DNA of 64,000 nucleotides, from the NCBI GenBank assembly GCA_937873395.1, contig CALMYH010000034.1:1-64000 (forward strand). Direction: 5' to 3'. Within the stretch, counting starts at the first letter, position 1. The number at the start of each line of letters is the position of its first letter. A program made the translations under genes and the position numbers. Below are positions 33,685 through 45,669 of this stretch, piece after piece. Below the pieces are notes generated by a model. It was not told where the DNA came from. It made no database searches and was given only the letters and a program-made list of their open reading frames with translations. This DNA is from an uncultured Burkholderiales bacterium. GTDB lineage: Bacteria; Pseudomonadota; Gammaproteobacteria; Burkholderiales; Burkholderiaceae_C.

Positions 33685-35937
33685 TCAGGCGGTCGCTCCG
33701 GCTTTTTTCGTTGAACGTGATGCCCGCTTTCGGGCGGGTGCCGCGGCAGGCTGCTCGGGCTTGGACCGGGCTCGGGCAGATGCGGTCCTGGGCCGGGCGG
33801 GCGGCGGGGTTTCGGCAGCAACTCGGGCGGCGGACCGTTGGGCCGCGGTGGCCTTGCGTGACCGGGTGGGTGTCCCGGTGGGTTCCATTCCGATCGCCGT
33901 TGGTGCCTTGCGTTGTCGCCGCGCCTTCCTGGCCAGCGCCACCACGCGGGCGATGTCCTCGTCCGAATAGACGCCCTTGGCGCCGGATATGGCGGCCAGT
34001 TTCATGCCGTGCTTGAGACCGAGGCGGTAGATCTCCTTGACCTTGGGCCACTCGGTGTCCCGGCCGATGGTGAAGACTTCGAAGCGTCCTTCCAGCGCCA
34101 GCACGATGGTCTCGGCCAGGCAGGCATAGATGACATTGGGCGGAAGGCCGATGCTCTTGAGGCCCTTGACCTGCGTCGGCAACTCGATTTCGCCCGACTC
34201 GATCACCAGCACGTCGGGGCGCTTGGCCACCTCTTCCGGGGGCAGGTCCAGCGGGCGGGCGACGTCGGTGATCACGCAGCCGGGCTTGACCTTCATGATG
34301 TCCAGGATCTTCTTCCCGGCCCCGGACGTGCTGGTCACGATCATGTCCATCTCACCCAGCAGCTCGTCGTAATTGTCCGAGCACACCACGTCCGCATCCG
34401 GCGCATCCTTGAGAATGGACGCCTTGAGCTGTTCGAGCTTGGCCAGATCGCGGCCGGCAATCACGACCTGCTGAAAGGCCATGGCCAGCAGGCGCGCACT
34501 CACCGATCCGATCGAGCCGGTGGCCCCGATGACCATGGTTTTGGCCATCACCTTTTTGGTCTGGGGGTGCAGCTTGACCAGGCCCATGCGCTTCATCGCG
34601 TCGGCCGCCGCCCACAGCGCGCCCGAGGCCGAATAGCTGTTGCCGGTGGTGATCGGGATGCGGGCGCGCCGGGCCACGGTCACGCCGGCGTCGCCCACCA
34701 CCTTGGTGAAGGCGCCCAGGCCCATGATCTGGGCCCCCAGCTTTTCGGCCATGTCGGCCGCGGCCAGCAGCCGCCGGTAGGTGAATTCGGGACTGCGCGC
34801 CAGCATTTCCCTCGGTGTGCCACCGACAGTGATCAGCCAGCCTTCGGCCTCGGCCCCGGTGGGCGAGACGATATTCTCCATCTTGCAATACACCATGGGA
34901 GGCATGTGCGCCGCCAGGGTCTCCACCTTGTCCATGACGAACTTGGGCGTCGCCTTGGGAATCGGAATGCCCTTCTTGATGAACTCCTGGCTCAGGGGAT
35001 GGATGACGAAGGCGAAGCGGCGGATGTTGCGGAAGTGGCCGGTGGGGTGGAGCAGGCGGGGCTGGATGTCGAGCTCGTCGATGATCTCGGTGAAATCGTC
35101 GTCGGAAACGGCCTCGGTCGGCTTGCCCAGCGCGGCCAGGATCATGGCCTCGATCACGTTGCTGCCGACCACACGCTCGAACAGCTGCGGCGACACGTCG
35201 ACCACCAGGTTGACATGGCAGCGCTTGAAGAAGGCCAGCCGGTCCTCGTCCACCGCGGAAGTGATGACCGTCTTGCCGGTGAGGTTCTTCGGGTTGCCCA
35301 CTTCCTTGAGTTCATGGAAGGTGCCCACGATGACGTGCGAGCGGGCGACCTCGGCGCCGATGCGGGACTGCTTGAAGCCCGAAAGCGCCGCCTCCAGGAT
35401 TTCACCCGGCCGACCCGACAGCGCCAGGTCGCTGCCCTTGGCGTACAGCTCCAGCTGCTGCAGCGAGGTCAGCATGGCGGGTGCACCGGTCTGGGCCAGC
35501 GCGTCCGCAAACTTCAGGTTCGGCGTGTAGTCGGACATGGCCACGGCCATGTCGTAGTTGCGCATGCCGGACAGGAAGAGGACGAGGTTGTTCTTGAAGT
35601 ATTCGCCCAAGCGGTGGTGCACCTGTCTGACGGCCCGGACCTGCAGCAGACGCCGCAGTTTGGAGCCGGTTGTCGCGGGCACGCGGGTGACCACGTTCAG
35701 CAGGCGCTGGGTCTCCTTGTTGATCCGGGTGTCCTGGCCCACATGGTAATGGTCGCCCACTTCTCCCAGGCCGATGGCGTCGGCTTCGTTCTGCTGTCGG
35801 CGCATCAGTTCCCAGGCCCGGCTGATGTCGTCGTCGGCTCCCATGCGGCGCACCTGGAAGTGGTGGCCCAGAAAATCGGTTTCGAACTCGAAGTCCTGGC
35901 GTGAGGAGCCGAGCGAAACGGCGGTGACTCTTTTCAT
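33685..35937 (-). CDS. Acyl-ACP/acyl-CoA reductase-like protein (AAR-like C-terminal domain) with basic tail
   Basis: A 750-residue protein from ATG 35937 (GGAGA upstream). Residues ~300-665 resemble cyanobacterial acyl-ACP reductase: FRNIRRFAFVIHPLSQEFI, GLGAFTKVVGDAGV, PITTGNSYSASGALWAAADAM, a Rossmann loop GATGSIGS at 471-478 and VIYACLAETIVLALEGRFE. Cys606 in the last segment aligns with the catalytic Cys of the cyanobacterial enzyme (ACFAEAMLLEFEG). The N-terminal ~300 residues are unrecognised. Residues ~672-750 form a Lys/Arg/Ala/Pro-rich tail. Likely reaction: reduction of a fatty acyl thioester to aldehyde, which the adjacent Fe-alcohol dehydrogenase could reduce further. Similarity was judged by eye. 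Confidence 0.7.
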   Translation of the reverse strand: MKRVTAVSLGSSRQDFEFETDFLGHHFQVRRMGADDDISRAWELMRRQQNEADAIGLGEVGDHYHVGQDTRINKETQRLLNVVTRVPATTGSKLRRLLQVRAVRQVHHRLGEYFKNNLVLFLSGMRNYDMAVAMSDYTPNLKFADALAQTGAPAMLTSLQQLELYAKGSDLALSGRPGEILEAALSGFKQSRIGAEVARSHVIVGTFHELKEVGNPKNLTGKTVITSAVDEDRLAFFKRCHVNLVVDVSPQLFERVVGSNVIEAMILAALGKPTEAVSDDDFTEIIDELDIQPRLLHPTGHFRNIRRFAFVIHPLSQEFIKKGIPIPKATPKFVMDKVETLAAHMPPMVYCKMENIVSPTGAEAEGWLITVGGTPREMLARSPEFTYRRLLAAADMAEKLGAQIMGLGAFTKVVGDAGVTVARRARIPITTGNSYSASGALWAAADAMKRMGLVKLHPQTKKVMAKTMVIGATGSIGSVSARLLAMAFQQVVIAGRDLAKLEQLKASILKDAPDADVVCSDNYDELLGEMDMIVTSTSGAGKKILDIMKVKPGCVITDVARPLDLPPEEVAKRPDVLVIESGEIELPTQVKGLKSIGLPPNVIYACLAETIVLALEGRFEVFTIGRDTEWPKVKEIYRLGLKHGMKLAAISGAKGVYSDEDIARVVALARKARRQRKAPTAIGMEPTGTPTRSRKATAAQRSAARVAAETPPPARPRTASARARSKPEQPAAAPARKRASRSTKKAGATA

Positions 35938-35960
35938 GTGTTGTGTCTCCGTGGGTCGGG

Positions 35961-37337
35961 TCAGTAGTTTTCGGTCTTTTTGCGTCGGCTTCCCCCGGCT
36001 TTGGGAGGAACGGCGGGGTCCGGGGCCAACTGCGCGGGCGCGGGCTTCTTGCCCGCGGGTCGGGCGCGTGCCGGGCTGCGCTTTTCGCCGGCCGGGGCGG
36101 CTTTCGGCTTCCTGGGCAGCAGGCGCCGGATCAGTGCCTCGCACTCGGCCTTGCCCATGTATCGAGGGACCGGGTATCCGGCGTGGGCCTCTTTCAGGGC
36201 CGCGGTCGCCAGAGACGGGACATCGGCCTCGCGCAGGGCGTCCAGTGTGGTGGGAATACCCAGGTCCCGATTCAGGGCATCCACGGCGTCCAGGAAACGG
36301 TCGGCCAGCGCCTCTTCGTTCTGACCGTCTTCACCGAGTCCCGCACGCACCGCCAGCTGGGCCAGCCGCGCGATGACGGCAGGCGCTGAAAACCGGAGCA
36401 CGTGCGGCAGCACCATGGCATTGGCCAGTCCATGCGGGGTGTGATAGAGGCCGCCCAGCTGGTGCGCAATCGCGTGCACGTAGCCCACATTGGCGCGTGT
36501 GAAAGCCATGCCGGCGTACGAGGAGGCCAGCGCCATTTTCTCTCTGGCCTCCAGGTCGGTCCCGTCGGCGTAGACCCTGCGCAGGTTCTCGAAAATGAGG
36601 CCAACGGCGGTCAGGGCGAGGGCATCGGTGGCATCGGTCGCCCACTGTCCCAGGAAAGCCTCGATCGCGTGGGTGAGGGCATCCATGCCGGTGGCTGCGG
36701 TGATGGCCGGTGGCAGGCCCACCATCAGTTCGGGATCCAGCGCGGCGACCTTGGGCACCAGACGGGTGTCGACGATCACGAGCTTGCTCTTGCGTTGCGG
36801 ATCGGCAATCACCGCCGCCACCGTGACTTCGGAACCGGTGCCGGCGGTGGTGGGAATGGCATAGACGGGTGGGGGGGCGTGCAGGCCCTTGAAGTAGCCT
36901 GCGAGCTTGCGCAGCGACTTGCCGGGATTCGCGCTGGCCGCAGCAATGGCCTTGGCCGCGTCCATGGCCGAACCACCGCCAACGGCCACCAGCGCGTCGC
37001 ACTCGTGATCCAGAAACGCACCCAGTCCGCGCTCGATCAGGGGAATCGGCGCGTCCGGCGTGATCTCGTCGAACACCGAGTAGGGGGTGCCGGCCGCATC
37101 GAGCGCCCGGGTCAGCGGGGTGAGCAGACCCAGCTTGACGATGGTGGCATCGGTGACGATCAGAATCTTTTCATGACCGAAGCCCGCAATCATCTTGCCC
37201 AGGCGCGCACTCGAGCCAGGCCCGACCAGCAGGGTGGGCTGGGGGATGGGGAGGAAGCGGGTGAGCAGGCCGGCCCCTTTCATGAGGACGCCCAGGCCAG
37301 CGGCACGGGTGCTTTCGGGGATGATTTCCAGGTTCAT
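35961..37337 (-). CDS. Iron-containing alcohol dehydrogenase with basic C-terminal tail
   Basis: A 458-residue group III alcohol dehydrogenase. Nucleotide motif VAVGGGSAMDAAKAIAAA; metal-ligand regions GMDALTHAIEAFLG and VGYVHAIAHQLGGLYHTPHGLANAMVLPHVL supply the His residues. An extra N-terminal ~35 residues are amphipathic. The last ~55 residues are basic and Pro/Ala/Lys-rich (PRKPKAAPAGEKRSPARARP), like the tail of the downstream reductase-like protein. ATG 37337 is used; ATG 37367 would add ten residues. The two genes are 23 bases apart and form an operon. Likely role: alcohol/aldehyde interconversion, perhaps of long chains. Confidence 0.85.
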   Translation of the reverse strand: MNLEIIPESTRAAGLGVLMKGAGLLTRFLPIPQPTLLVGPGSSARLGKMIAGFGHEKILIVTDATIVKLGLLTPLTRALDAAGTPYSVFDEITPDAPIPLIERGLGAFLDHECDALVAVGGGSAMDAAKAIAAASANPGKSLRKLAGYFKGLHAPPPVYAIPTTAGTGSEVTVAAVIADPQRKSKLVIVDTRLVPKVAALDPELMVGLPPAITAATGMDALTHAIEAFLGQWATDATDALALTAVGLIFENLRRVYADGTDLEAREKMALASSYAGMAFTRANVGYVHAIAHQLGGLYHTPHGLANAMVLPHVLRFSAPAVIARLAQLAVRAGLGEDGQNEEALADRFLDAVDALNRDLGIPTTLDALREADVPSLATAALKEAHAGYPVPRYMGKAECEALIRRLLPRKPKAAPAGEKRSPARARPAGKKPAPAQLAPDPAVPPKAGGSRRKKTENY

Positions 37338-37896
37338 GTTCGGTCTCAGGATGGCGATGGTCGGCATAATGCCCCGGACGCGGGGGGCGGGGCGCAACGG
37401 TGCGGCCGGTCGGAGTGCAGGCGCTGGCGCCTGCCGCATCCGGCAGCCCGGCTCTGCAGAGCTCGCAGTGGGGTCGGGGTATCAGGATGTTTTCATATTA
37501 TGAGGGGCAGGGCGACCGGAGCGGGGGCGACAAGACACCTGTCTGACTGGCTGACCACCGTGTTGGGCCATCGCACCGCGACCAGAGGGCCCAAACCACG
37601 GAGCCTGTGACTTCCGGGTACCTGCCTCGCAGTGTGACAGCAGTCTGACCGGCCGACAGTGGGGATTTTCCCGGTCAGTCCACCGCCCGCCGGAGGAACC
37701 GGGAAAAAGAGGCACGACGAAAGAGCCTTTCCGGCTTTTCCGATCCGTTCCGGGCCCGACAATGCGGGCATGAAATCGTCGCATGCCGAGGGCTTCCACA
37801 GGCTGGCCAGGTTCAGGCCGAGGCCACCTGCAGGCGTGCTTTCCGGACCAAGCCCGCGGTGCTGCGGGGGCGTCGTCAGGTCGCTAGAATGGTTCC
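37338..37896. other. Long intergenic region upstream of clpS
   Basis: About 560 bases without a convincing gene; the open frames in it overlap each other and lack ribosome sites. It contains an inverted repeat TTTTCCCGGT (37666-37675) / ACCGGGAAAA (37698-37707) with perfect 10-bp arms and a 22-base GC-rich loop. It should carry the promoters of the divergent alcohol dehydrogenase operon and of clpSA. A -10-like TAGAAT at 37885-37890 lies six bases before the clpS ATG. Confidence 0.5.
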
Positions 37897-38253
37897 ATGG
37901 CTACCCAGAATCCCGGCAAACCGCCCGTACCCGTCACCCCGCCCGCTGTGGGCAGCGACGACTCGGTGGTCCTCGAGCGTCGCAGCCAGCGGGTGAAGCC
38001 GCCGCAGATGTATCAGGTGGTGCTGCTCAACGACGATTTCACACCGATGGAATTCGTCGTTCTCGTGATCCAGGAGTTTTTCGGCAAGGATCGCGAAACG
38101 GCCACCCAGATCATGCTCAAGATCCATCTCGAAGGGAAAGGTGTATGTGGCGTCTATTCGCGCGACATCGCCATCACCAAGGTCGACCAGGTGCAGCAGG
38201 CCGCCCGTTCGGCCGGGCATCCGCTGCAATGCCTGAGTGAACCGGTTGAATAA
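37897..38253 (+). CDS. clpS: ATP-dependent Clp protease adaptor
   Basis: A 118-residue adaptor that delivers N-end-rule substrates to ClpAP. The core has [25 protein letters not shown] (with the NDDFT specificity loop) and [20 protein letters not shown]. The N-terminal ~35 residues are a Pro-rich extension. There is no Shine-Dalgarno sequence and a -10-like TAGAAT lies six bases before the ATG, hinting at a leaderless transcript. Followed by clpA. Confidence 0.96.
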   Translation: MATQNPGKPPVPVTPPAVGSDDSVVLERRSQRVKPPQMYQVVLLNDDFTPMEFVVLVIQEFFGKDRETATQIMLKIHLEGKGVCGVYSRDIAITKVDQVQQAARSAGHPLQCLSEPVE

Positions 38254-38346
38254 AGGCCCGTTTGCCCCATCTGCTGACGAACTCTCCGATCATCTCTCTG
38301 TCACACACTTGCCTTCTCGTCATTCCCCCGCCCAAAGGACGTGCCC

Positions 38347-40692
<2,346 letters not shown>

Positions 40693-40694
40693 CG

Positions 40695-40749
40695 GCGAGA
40701 CTTCGTCTCGCTGAAGCGCAGGGCCTGCTTCGTGCAGGCCTTGTGTTTT
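40695..40749 (+). terminator. Tandem hairpins ending clpSA transcription
   Basis: First hairpin GCGAGAC-TTC-GTCTCGC (40695-40711), second GGCCTGC-TTCGT-GCAGGCC (40722-40740) followed by TTGTGTTTT. It lies directly after the clpA stop and reaches the stop of the convergent DUF1499 gene. Confidence 0.8.
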
Positions 40750-41267
40750 CAGTGGCCCGTTGTCGTTTCCGTCGCCGACAGGTAGCGTGCCCTGAGCGCC
40801 AGCACCCGCTGTCGATTGGTCCCGAAATCCTCGCGGCCGATCCGGCTGGCGCTGCGCACATGGATGACCCGGGCGTGCGGATCGGCCCAGAACTCGATGT
40901 CGTCCACAAAGCCCAGCCAGCGGGTTTGTGCTTCGGCACGCATGTAATCGTCCTGCCGCTGCAGCACCCGTACGCCGGGCTCTGTGGCCAGCACCTTGGC
41001 CACTCGATCCATGGCCCGGCCGCGATCATCCTCCAGCCAAGGCCAGGCCTCGATCGCTGCGTAGGCCTGCTGGGGGTGTTCCGGGTACAGATCGGCCTGG
41101 CTGCTCACGCTGTTTCGCGTGCCGGAGGGGGGCTTCAGTCGCCCCTGCTGTACCCCCAGGTCGTCGGGCACCTGGCCTTGCAGCCAACCGGCCTGTCCGG
41201 CCGCCACGGCCAGCAGGATAGGCACCACCACAAGTGCCAGGCCCATGCGCCAGAAATCCCGTTTCAA
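40749..41267 (-). CDS. DUF1499 family protein
   Basis: A 172-residue protein with one N-terminal hydrophobic segment ([20 protein letters not shown]) and a DUF1499 domain ([49 protein letters not shown]). Probably membrane-anchored, facing the periplasm. Function unknown. Its ATG overlaps the stop of the upstream HerA-like ATPase gene by four bases (ATGA), so the two are coupled. Confidence 0.88.
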   Translation of the reverse strand: MKRDFWRMGLALVVVPILLAVAAGQAGWLQGQVPDDLGVQQGRLKPPSGTRNSVSSQADLYPEHPQQAYAAIEAWPWLEDDRGRAMDRVAKVLATEPGVRVLQRQDDYMRAEAQTRWLGFVDDIEFWADPHARVIHVRSASRIGREDFGTNRQRVLALRARYLSATETTTGH

Positions 41268-42802
41268 CGCTTGCCGCCGATGAGCCCGCCCAGCACGCCT
41301 CGCACGATCTGGCGGCCGATGCCGCTGGCCACACTGCGGGCGGCGGTCTTGGCCATGGTCTGGACCAGGCCATCGTACTGCCCGCCACGCGGGCCGGTGC
41401 GGCCAAACAGCATTTCGTTGAGTTTGTTGCCGGACCCGGAGGCTGTGGACGCGGCCGGTGGTCCGCCGGGAACACGCGGTGTGGTGGGGGTGCCGGTCGC
41501 CTGTGCTTGTTGCTCGCCCGCCCGCTGCTCGACGTGCTGGCGCAGGATCTCATAGGCGCTTTCACGGTCGACCACCTTTTCGTACACGCCAGCCACCAGG
41601 GACTGGGTGAGCAGGGCTTGCCGCTGCGCGTCGCTGATGGGTCCGATCTGGCTGCCGGGCGGATACACGTAGGCGCGCTCGGTCTCCGACGGGCGTCCCT
41701 TGGCGTCCAGCAGACTCACCAGGGCCTCGCCCACCGCCAGTTCGGTGATGGCGGCCTCGATGTCGAGCCCGGCCTTGGGTCGCATGGTCTGGGCGGTTGC
41801 CTTGACCGCTCGCTGATCGCGCGGTGTGAAGGCGCGAAGGGCATGCTGGATGCGGTTGCCCAGCTGGCCCAGCACGCTGTCCGGGATGTCCAGCGGATTC
41901 TGGGTCACGAAGTAAACGCCGACGCCCTTGGATCGCACCAGGCGGACCACCAGTTCGATGCGCTCGACCAGCACCTTGGGTGCGTCGTTGAACAGCAGGT
42001 GGGCCTCGTCGAAGAAGAACACCAGTTTGGGCTTGTCCGGGTCGCCGATCTCGGGCAGGGTCTCGAACAGCTCCGACAGCATCCAGAGCAGGAAGGTGCC
42101 GTACAGGCGCGGGGCGTTGAGCAGCTTGTCGGCCGCCAGGATGTTGATCATGCCCTTGCCGTCGACGGTCTGCATGAAGTCCTGGATGTCGAGCATGGGC
42201 TCGCCGAAAAACCGGTCACCCCCTTGTTGTTCGACCTGCATCAGCCCACGCTGGATGGCGCCGATGCTGGCGGCGCTGATGTTGCCGTACTCGGTGGTGA
42301 ACTGGCGTGCGTTGTCGCCGATGTGTTGCAGCAGGGCCCGCAGGTCCTTCATGTCCAGCAGCAGCAGGCCGTTGTCATCGGCGATCTTGAACACCAGGTT
42401 GAGCACCCCGGACTGTGTGTCGTTGAGGTTGAGCATGCGCGAGAGCAGCAGCGGCCCCATGTCGCTGATGGTGGCCCGCACCGGGTGCCCTTGTTCGCCG
42501 AACACGTCCCACAGGGTGGTGGGGCAGGCCTGTGATGCCGGCAGGTCGATACCCCGCTCGCGCAGCACGGCGCTGATCTTTTCGCCGAAGCTGCCGGGCT
42601 GGCTGATGCCGGTCAGATCACCTTTGACGTCGGCCATGAAGACCGGAACCCCGATGCGCGAGAACTGCTCGGCCAGGGTCTGCAGGGTCACGGTCTTGCC
42701 GGTGCCGGTGGCACCGGTGATCAGGCCGTGGCGGTTGGCCAGCTGGGGCAGCAAGTGGCACTGCGCGTGGGTGTTCTTGGCAATCAGCATCGGTTCGGCC
42801 AT
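41264..42802 (-). CDS. HerA-like helicase/ATPase, DUF853 (YjgR type)
   Basis: A 512-residue FtsK/HerA-superfamily ATPase. Walker [15 protein letters not shown] near residue 30, [14 protein letters not shown], Walker [17 protein letters not shown], and [37 protein letters not shown] (sensor/arginine region). The C-terminus is Gly/Ala-rich ([19 protein letters not shown]). DUF853 proteins are widespread housekeeping ATPases of uncertain role; no NurA-like nuclease is adjacent. Confidence 0.92.
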   Translation of the reverse strand: MAEPMLIAKNTHAQCHLLPQLANRHGLITGATGTGKTVTLQTLAEQFSRIGVPVFMADVKGDLTGISQPGSFGEKISAVLRERGIDLPASQACPTTLWDVFGEQGHPVRATISDMGPLLLSRMLNLNDTQSGVLNLVFKIADDNGLLLLDMKDLRALLQHIGDNARQFTTEYGNISAASIGAIQRGLMQVEQQGGDRFFGEPMLDIQDFMQTVDGKGMINILAADKLLNAPRLYGTFLLWMLSELFETLPEIGDPDKPKLVFFFDEAHLLFNDAPKVLVERIELVVRLVRSKGVGVYFVTQNPLDIPDSVLGQLGNRIQHALRAFTPRDQRAVKATAQTMRPKAGLDIEAAITELAVGEALVSLLDAKGRPSETERAYVYPPGSQIGPISDAQRQALLTQSLVAGVYEKVVDRESAYEILRQHVEQRAGEQQAQATGTPTTPRVPGGPPAASTASGSGNKLNEMLFGRTGPRGGQYDGLVQTMAKTAARSVASGIGRQIVRGVLGGLIGGKR

Positions 42803-42894
42803 GGTGTCCTCGGGTCAGGGTCGGGGGAGGCGGTGCGCCGCCGTAAAATCACGGACTATTACACCAAATTCTGGTCAGCAAAAAGGATTCGTTT

Positions 42895-43614
42895 GTGGCT
42901 GGACACAGCAAATGGGCCAATATTCAACACCGCAAGGGCCGGCAGGATGAGAAGCGGGGAAAGATCTGGACGCGGGTGATCCGCGAGATCACGGTGGCGG
43001 CCCGAACCGGCGGTGGTGATCCGGCCATGAACCCACGCCTGCGGCTGGCCATTGAAAAGGCCAAGGCGGCCAACATGCCGGCCGACCGCATCAAGTACAA
43101 CGTCGACAAAGCCTCGGGCAACCTGGAAGGCCAGGCCCTGGAAGAAATCCGCTACGAAGGCTACGGCATCGGTGGCGCGGCCATCATTGTCGACACCATG
43201 ACCGACAACCGTGTGCGCACGGTGGCCGAGGTGCGGCATGCCTTCAGCAAGTACGGTGGCAATCTGGGCACCGACGGTTCGGTGTCCTTCCAGTTCAAGC
43301 ATTGCGGTCAGATCATCTTTGCCCCGGGCACCTCGGAAGACCGGGTGATGGAAGTGTCGCTGGAGGCCGGTGCCGAGGACGTGGTCACGGACGAGGACGG
43401 TGCCATCGAGGTGCTCACGGCCATCGGCGACTTCGAGGCGGTGAAGAACGCCCTGGAGGCGGCAGGCCTGAAGCCCGAAGTGGCCGAGGTGACCATGCGG
43501 GCCGAGAACACCGTCTCGCTCGAGGGTGACGATGCCGAGCGCATGCAGAAGCTGCTGGACGTGCTGGAAGACCTGGACGATGTGCAGGAAGTGTTCCACA
43601 ACGCAAGTATTTGA
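42895..43614 (+). CDS. yebC: YebC/PmpR family protein
   Basis: A 239-residue protein with the family N-terminus [24 protein letters not shown] after GTG 42895 (AAGGA upstream). Other motifs: [40 protein letters not shown] and the TDGSVSFQF block. YebC-type proteins act as transcriptional regulators and, in some species, relieve ribosome stalling. Followed by a 139-base spacer containing a repeat, then purD. Confidence 0.95.
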   Translation: MAGHSKWANIQHRKGRQDEKRGKIWTRVIREITVAARTGGGDPAMNPRLRLAIEKAKAANMPADRIKYNVDKASGNLEGQALEEIRYEGYGIGGAAIIVDTMTDNRVRTVAEVRHAFSKYGGNLGTDGSVSFQFKHCGQIIFAPGTSEDRVMEVSLEAGAEDVVTDEDGAIEVLTAIGDFEAVKNALEAAGLKPEVAEVTMRAENTVSLEGDDAERMQKLLDVLEDLDDVQEVFHNASI

Positions 43615-43639
43615 CCCACCCCTGCCGCGCTGCGCGCGA

Positions 43640-43695
43640 CCCCCTCAAGGGGGCGCTGCTGGCGGCCCGGCAAAGCCGGTTCCGCGGCAGCCTGG
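43640..43695. repeat. Interspersed palindromic repeat (REP-like) between yebC and purD
   Basis: CCCCCTCAAGGGGG, then a spacer and CGGCCCGGCAAAGCCGGTT followed by CCGCGG: two adjacent dyads. From memory, similar units recur between genes in Comamonadaceae genomes. Only this copy is in the window. Confidence 0.45.
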
Positions 43696-43753
43696 ATGAC
43701 GGGCACGTGCTCCGGCTCCGGCGTCTTTTTGGGTTTGAAGTTTGGAGAATGGT

Positions 43754-45028
43754 TTGAAAGTTCTGGTGATTGGCGGCGGTGGCCGTGAACACGCCCTGGC
43801 CTGGCGCCTGAAGCGTTCGCCCAGTGTGAAGCAGGTGTTCGTGGCGCCTGGCAACGCCGGCACGGCCCGCGATCCCGAGCTGGTCAACGTGCCCCTGACC
43901 GACAAGGTGGCGCTGCGCGAGTGGGTCCAGAGCAATGGCATCGGGCTGACCGTCGTGGGTCCCGAAGCGCCGCTGGCGGCCGGTGTGGTCGACGAATTCC
44001 GTGCCCATGGCCTGCCCATCTTCGGGCCGACCCAGAAGGCCGCTCAGCTCGAGAGCTCCAAGGCCTTCTCCAAGGACTTCATGCAACGCCATGGCATCCC
44101 CACGGCGCGCTATCAGACTTTCACCGACCCGGCCCTGGCCCATGCCTATGTGGACGAGCACGGAGCCCCCATCGTCGTCAAGGCCGATGGCCTGGCCGCT
44201 GGCAAGGGGGTGGTGGTGGCCATGAGTGTGGCCGAGGCCCACGAAGCCATTGATTTCATGCTGGTGGAGAACACCCTGGGGGTAGCGCACAACGAGGGCG
44301 GTGCCCGGGTGGTGATCGAGGAGTTCCTGGAAGGCGAGGAAGCCAGCTTCATCGTCCTGTGCGACGGGGAGCATGCGCTGCCGCTGGCCACCAGCCAGGA
44401 CCACAAGCGACTGCTCGATGGCGATCAGGGGCCGAATACCGGTGGCATGGGTGCCTATTCGCCCGCGCCGGTGGTGACGGCTGCTGTCCACGAGCGGGCC
44501 ATGAATGAGGTGATCCTGCCGACCCTCAGGGGCATGGCGGCCGACGGCATCCCCTACACCGGTTTTCTTTACGCGGGCCTCATGATCACCCCGGCTGGCG
44601 AGGTCAGGACCCTGGAGTTCAACTGCCGCATGGGCGATCCGGAAACCCAGCCGATCATGATGCGGCTGCGCAGCGATCTGGCCCAGGTGCTGCTGGCCGG
44701 TACCCGGGGCGAGCTCGATCGCGTCTCGCTGGACTGGGACGGGCGTGTGGCCCTGGGGGTGGTGCTGGCGGCGCACGGTTATCCGCTGCAGCCCCGCAAA
44801 GGCGACGTCATCGAGGGGCTCCCGGAAGATGACGAGTCCTGCGTGGTGTTCCACGCCGGAACGGAGTCCAGGGATGGCCGGGTGGTCACCAGTGGCGGGC
44901 GTGTGCTCTGTGTGACCGCACTGGGTGACACGGTGCGCGAGGCACAAGAACTGGCGTACCGCCAGGCGGCTTCGATCCGCTTTGACGGTGCCCAGTATCG
45001 CCGCGACATCGGCCATCGGGCCGTCTGA
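43754..45028 (+). CDS. purD: Phosphoribosylamine-glycine ligase
   Basis: A 424-residue ATP-grasp enzyme making glycinamide ribonucleotide in purine synthesis. Start TTG 43754 ([17 protein letters not shown]) with GGAG six bases upstream. Motifs: [48 protein letters not shown], and [16 protein letters not shown] for metal binding. Upstream in-frame TTG 43742 lacks a ribosome site. Confidence 0.96.
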   Translation: MKVLVIGGGGREHALAWRLKRSPSVKQVFVAPGNAGTARDPELVNVPLTDKVALREWVQSNGIGLTVVGPEAPLAAGVVDEFRAHGLPIFGPTQKAAQLESSKAFSKDFMQRHGIPTARYQTFTDPALAHAYVDEHGAPIVVKADGLAAGKGVVVAMSVAEAHEAIDFMLVENTLGVAHNEGGARVVIEEFLEGEEASFIVLCDGEHALPLATSQDHKRLLDGDQGPNTGGMGAYSPAPVVTAAVHERAMNEVILPTLRGMAADGIPYTGFLYAGLMITPAGEVRTLEFNCRMGDPETQPIMMRLRSDLAQVLLAGTRGELDRVSLDWDGRVALGVVLAAHGYPLQPRKGDVIEGLPEDDESCVVFHAGTESRDGRVVTSGGRVLCVTALGDTVREAQELAYRQAASIRFDGAQYRRDIGHRAV

Positions 45029-45039
45029 GTCCGGTCCCG

Positions 45040-45669
45040 GTGTCGGTCCCGACGGTTTTCCATTTCAAGGGTTCGCGTCTGGCCGCCTGGTGTCTGCGTC
45101 GCGCCGGATGGACGCTGCACCACCGGGGATTCCCTTCCTTGCAGGGCGTGGCCATCGTCTATCCGCACACCAGCAACTGGGACTTTCCCGTCATGCTGCT
45201 GGCCAAATGGGCCATCGGCGTGCCGGTGCGTTTCTGGGGCAAGGACAGCCTGTTTCGCGTTCCCCTGTTCGGCCGTTGGCTGCGAAGCCTCGGGGGTGTG
45301 CCGGTGGACCGACAAGCACCGCATGGGGCCGTGGCCACCATGGTGGACCTGATGGGGGCCGCGCGCGAACGCCACCAGGTGTGCTGGCTGGCTCTCTCCC
45401 CCGAAGGCACGCGAAGTTTCACACCGGGCTGGCGCAGCGGCTTTTACCGGGTCGCGCTGGAGGCCCAGGTGCCGGTCGCGGTGATCGGCCTGGACTGGTC
45501 TCGGCGCACCATCGATGTCAGCCGCTTTGTTCACCTGCAGGGCCGCCAGGACGCCGACTATGGCATGCTGGCAGCTGCGCTGCAGGGCGTGTCCGGGCGC
45601 CATCCCCGGCAGGCCAGTCCGGTGCGTCCCCTGGGACCGCCAGCCCAGACCTTGAAGGAAACCCCATGA
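45040..45669 (+). CDS. Lysophospholipid/1-acylglycerol-3-phosphate acyltransferase family protein
   Basis: A 209-residue PlsC-fold acyltransferase. The catalytic H-x4-D motif is in YPHTSNWDF, and the substrate motif appears as LSPEGTRSF. It lacks the usual N-terminal membrane anchor and is short, like the cytoplasmic/peripheral subgroup. GTG 45040 is 11 bases after the purD stop; its own stop overlaps the hemF start (ATGA). Acyl donor and acceptor unknown. Confidence 0.88.
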   Translation: MSVPTVFHFKGSRLAAWCLRRAGWTLHHRGFPSLQGVAIVYPHTSNWDFPVMLLAKWAIGVPVRFWGKDSLFRVPLFGRWLRSLGGVPVDRQAPHGAVATMVDLMGAARERHQVCWLALSPEGTRSFTPGWRSGFYRVALEAQVPVAVIGLDWSRRTIDVSRFVHLQGRQDADYGMLAAALQGVSGRHPRQASPVRPLGPPAQTLKETP

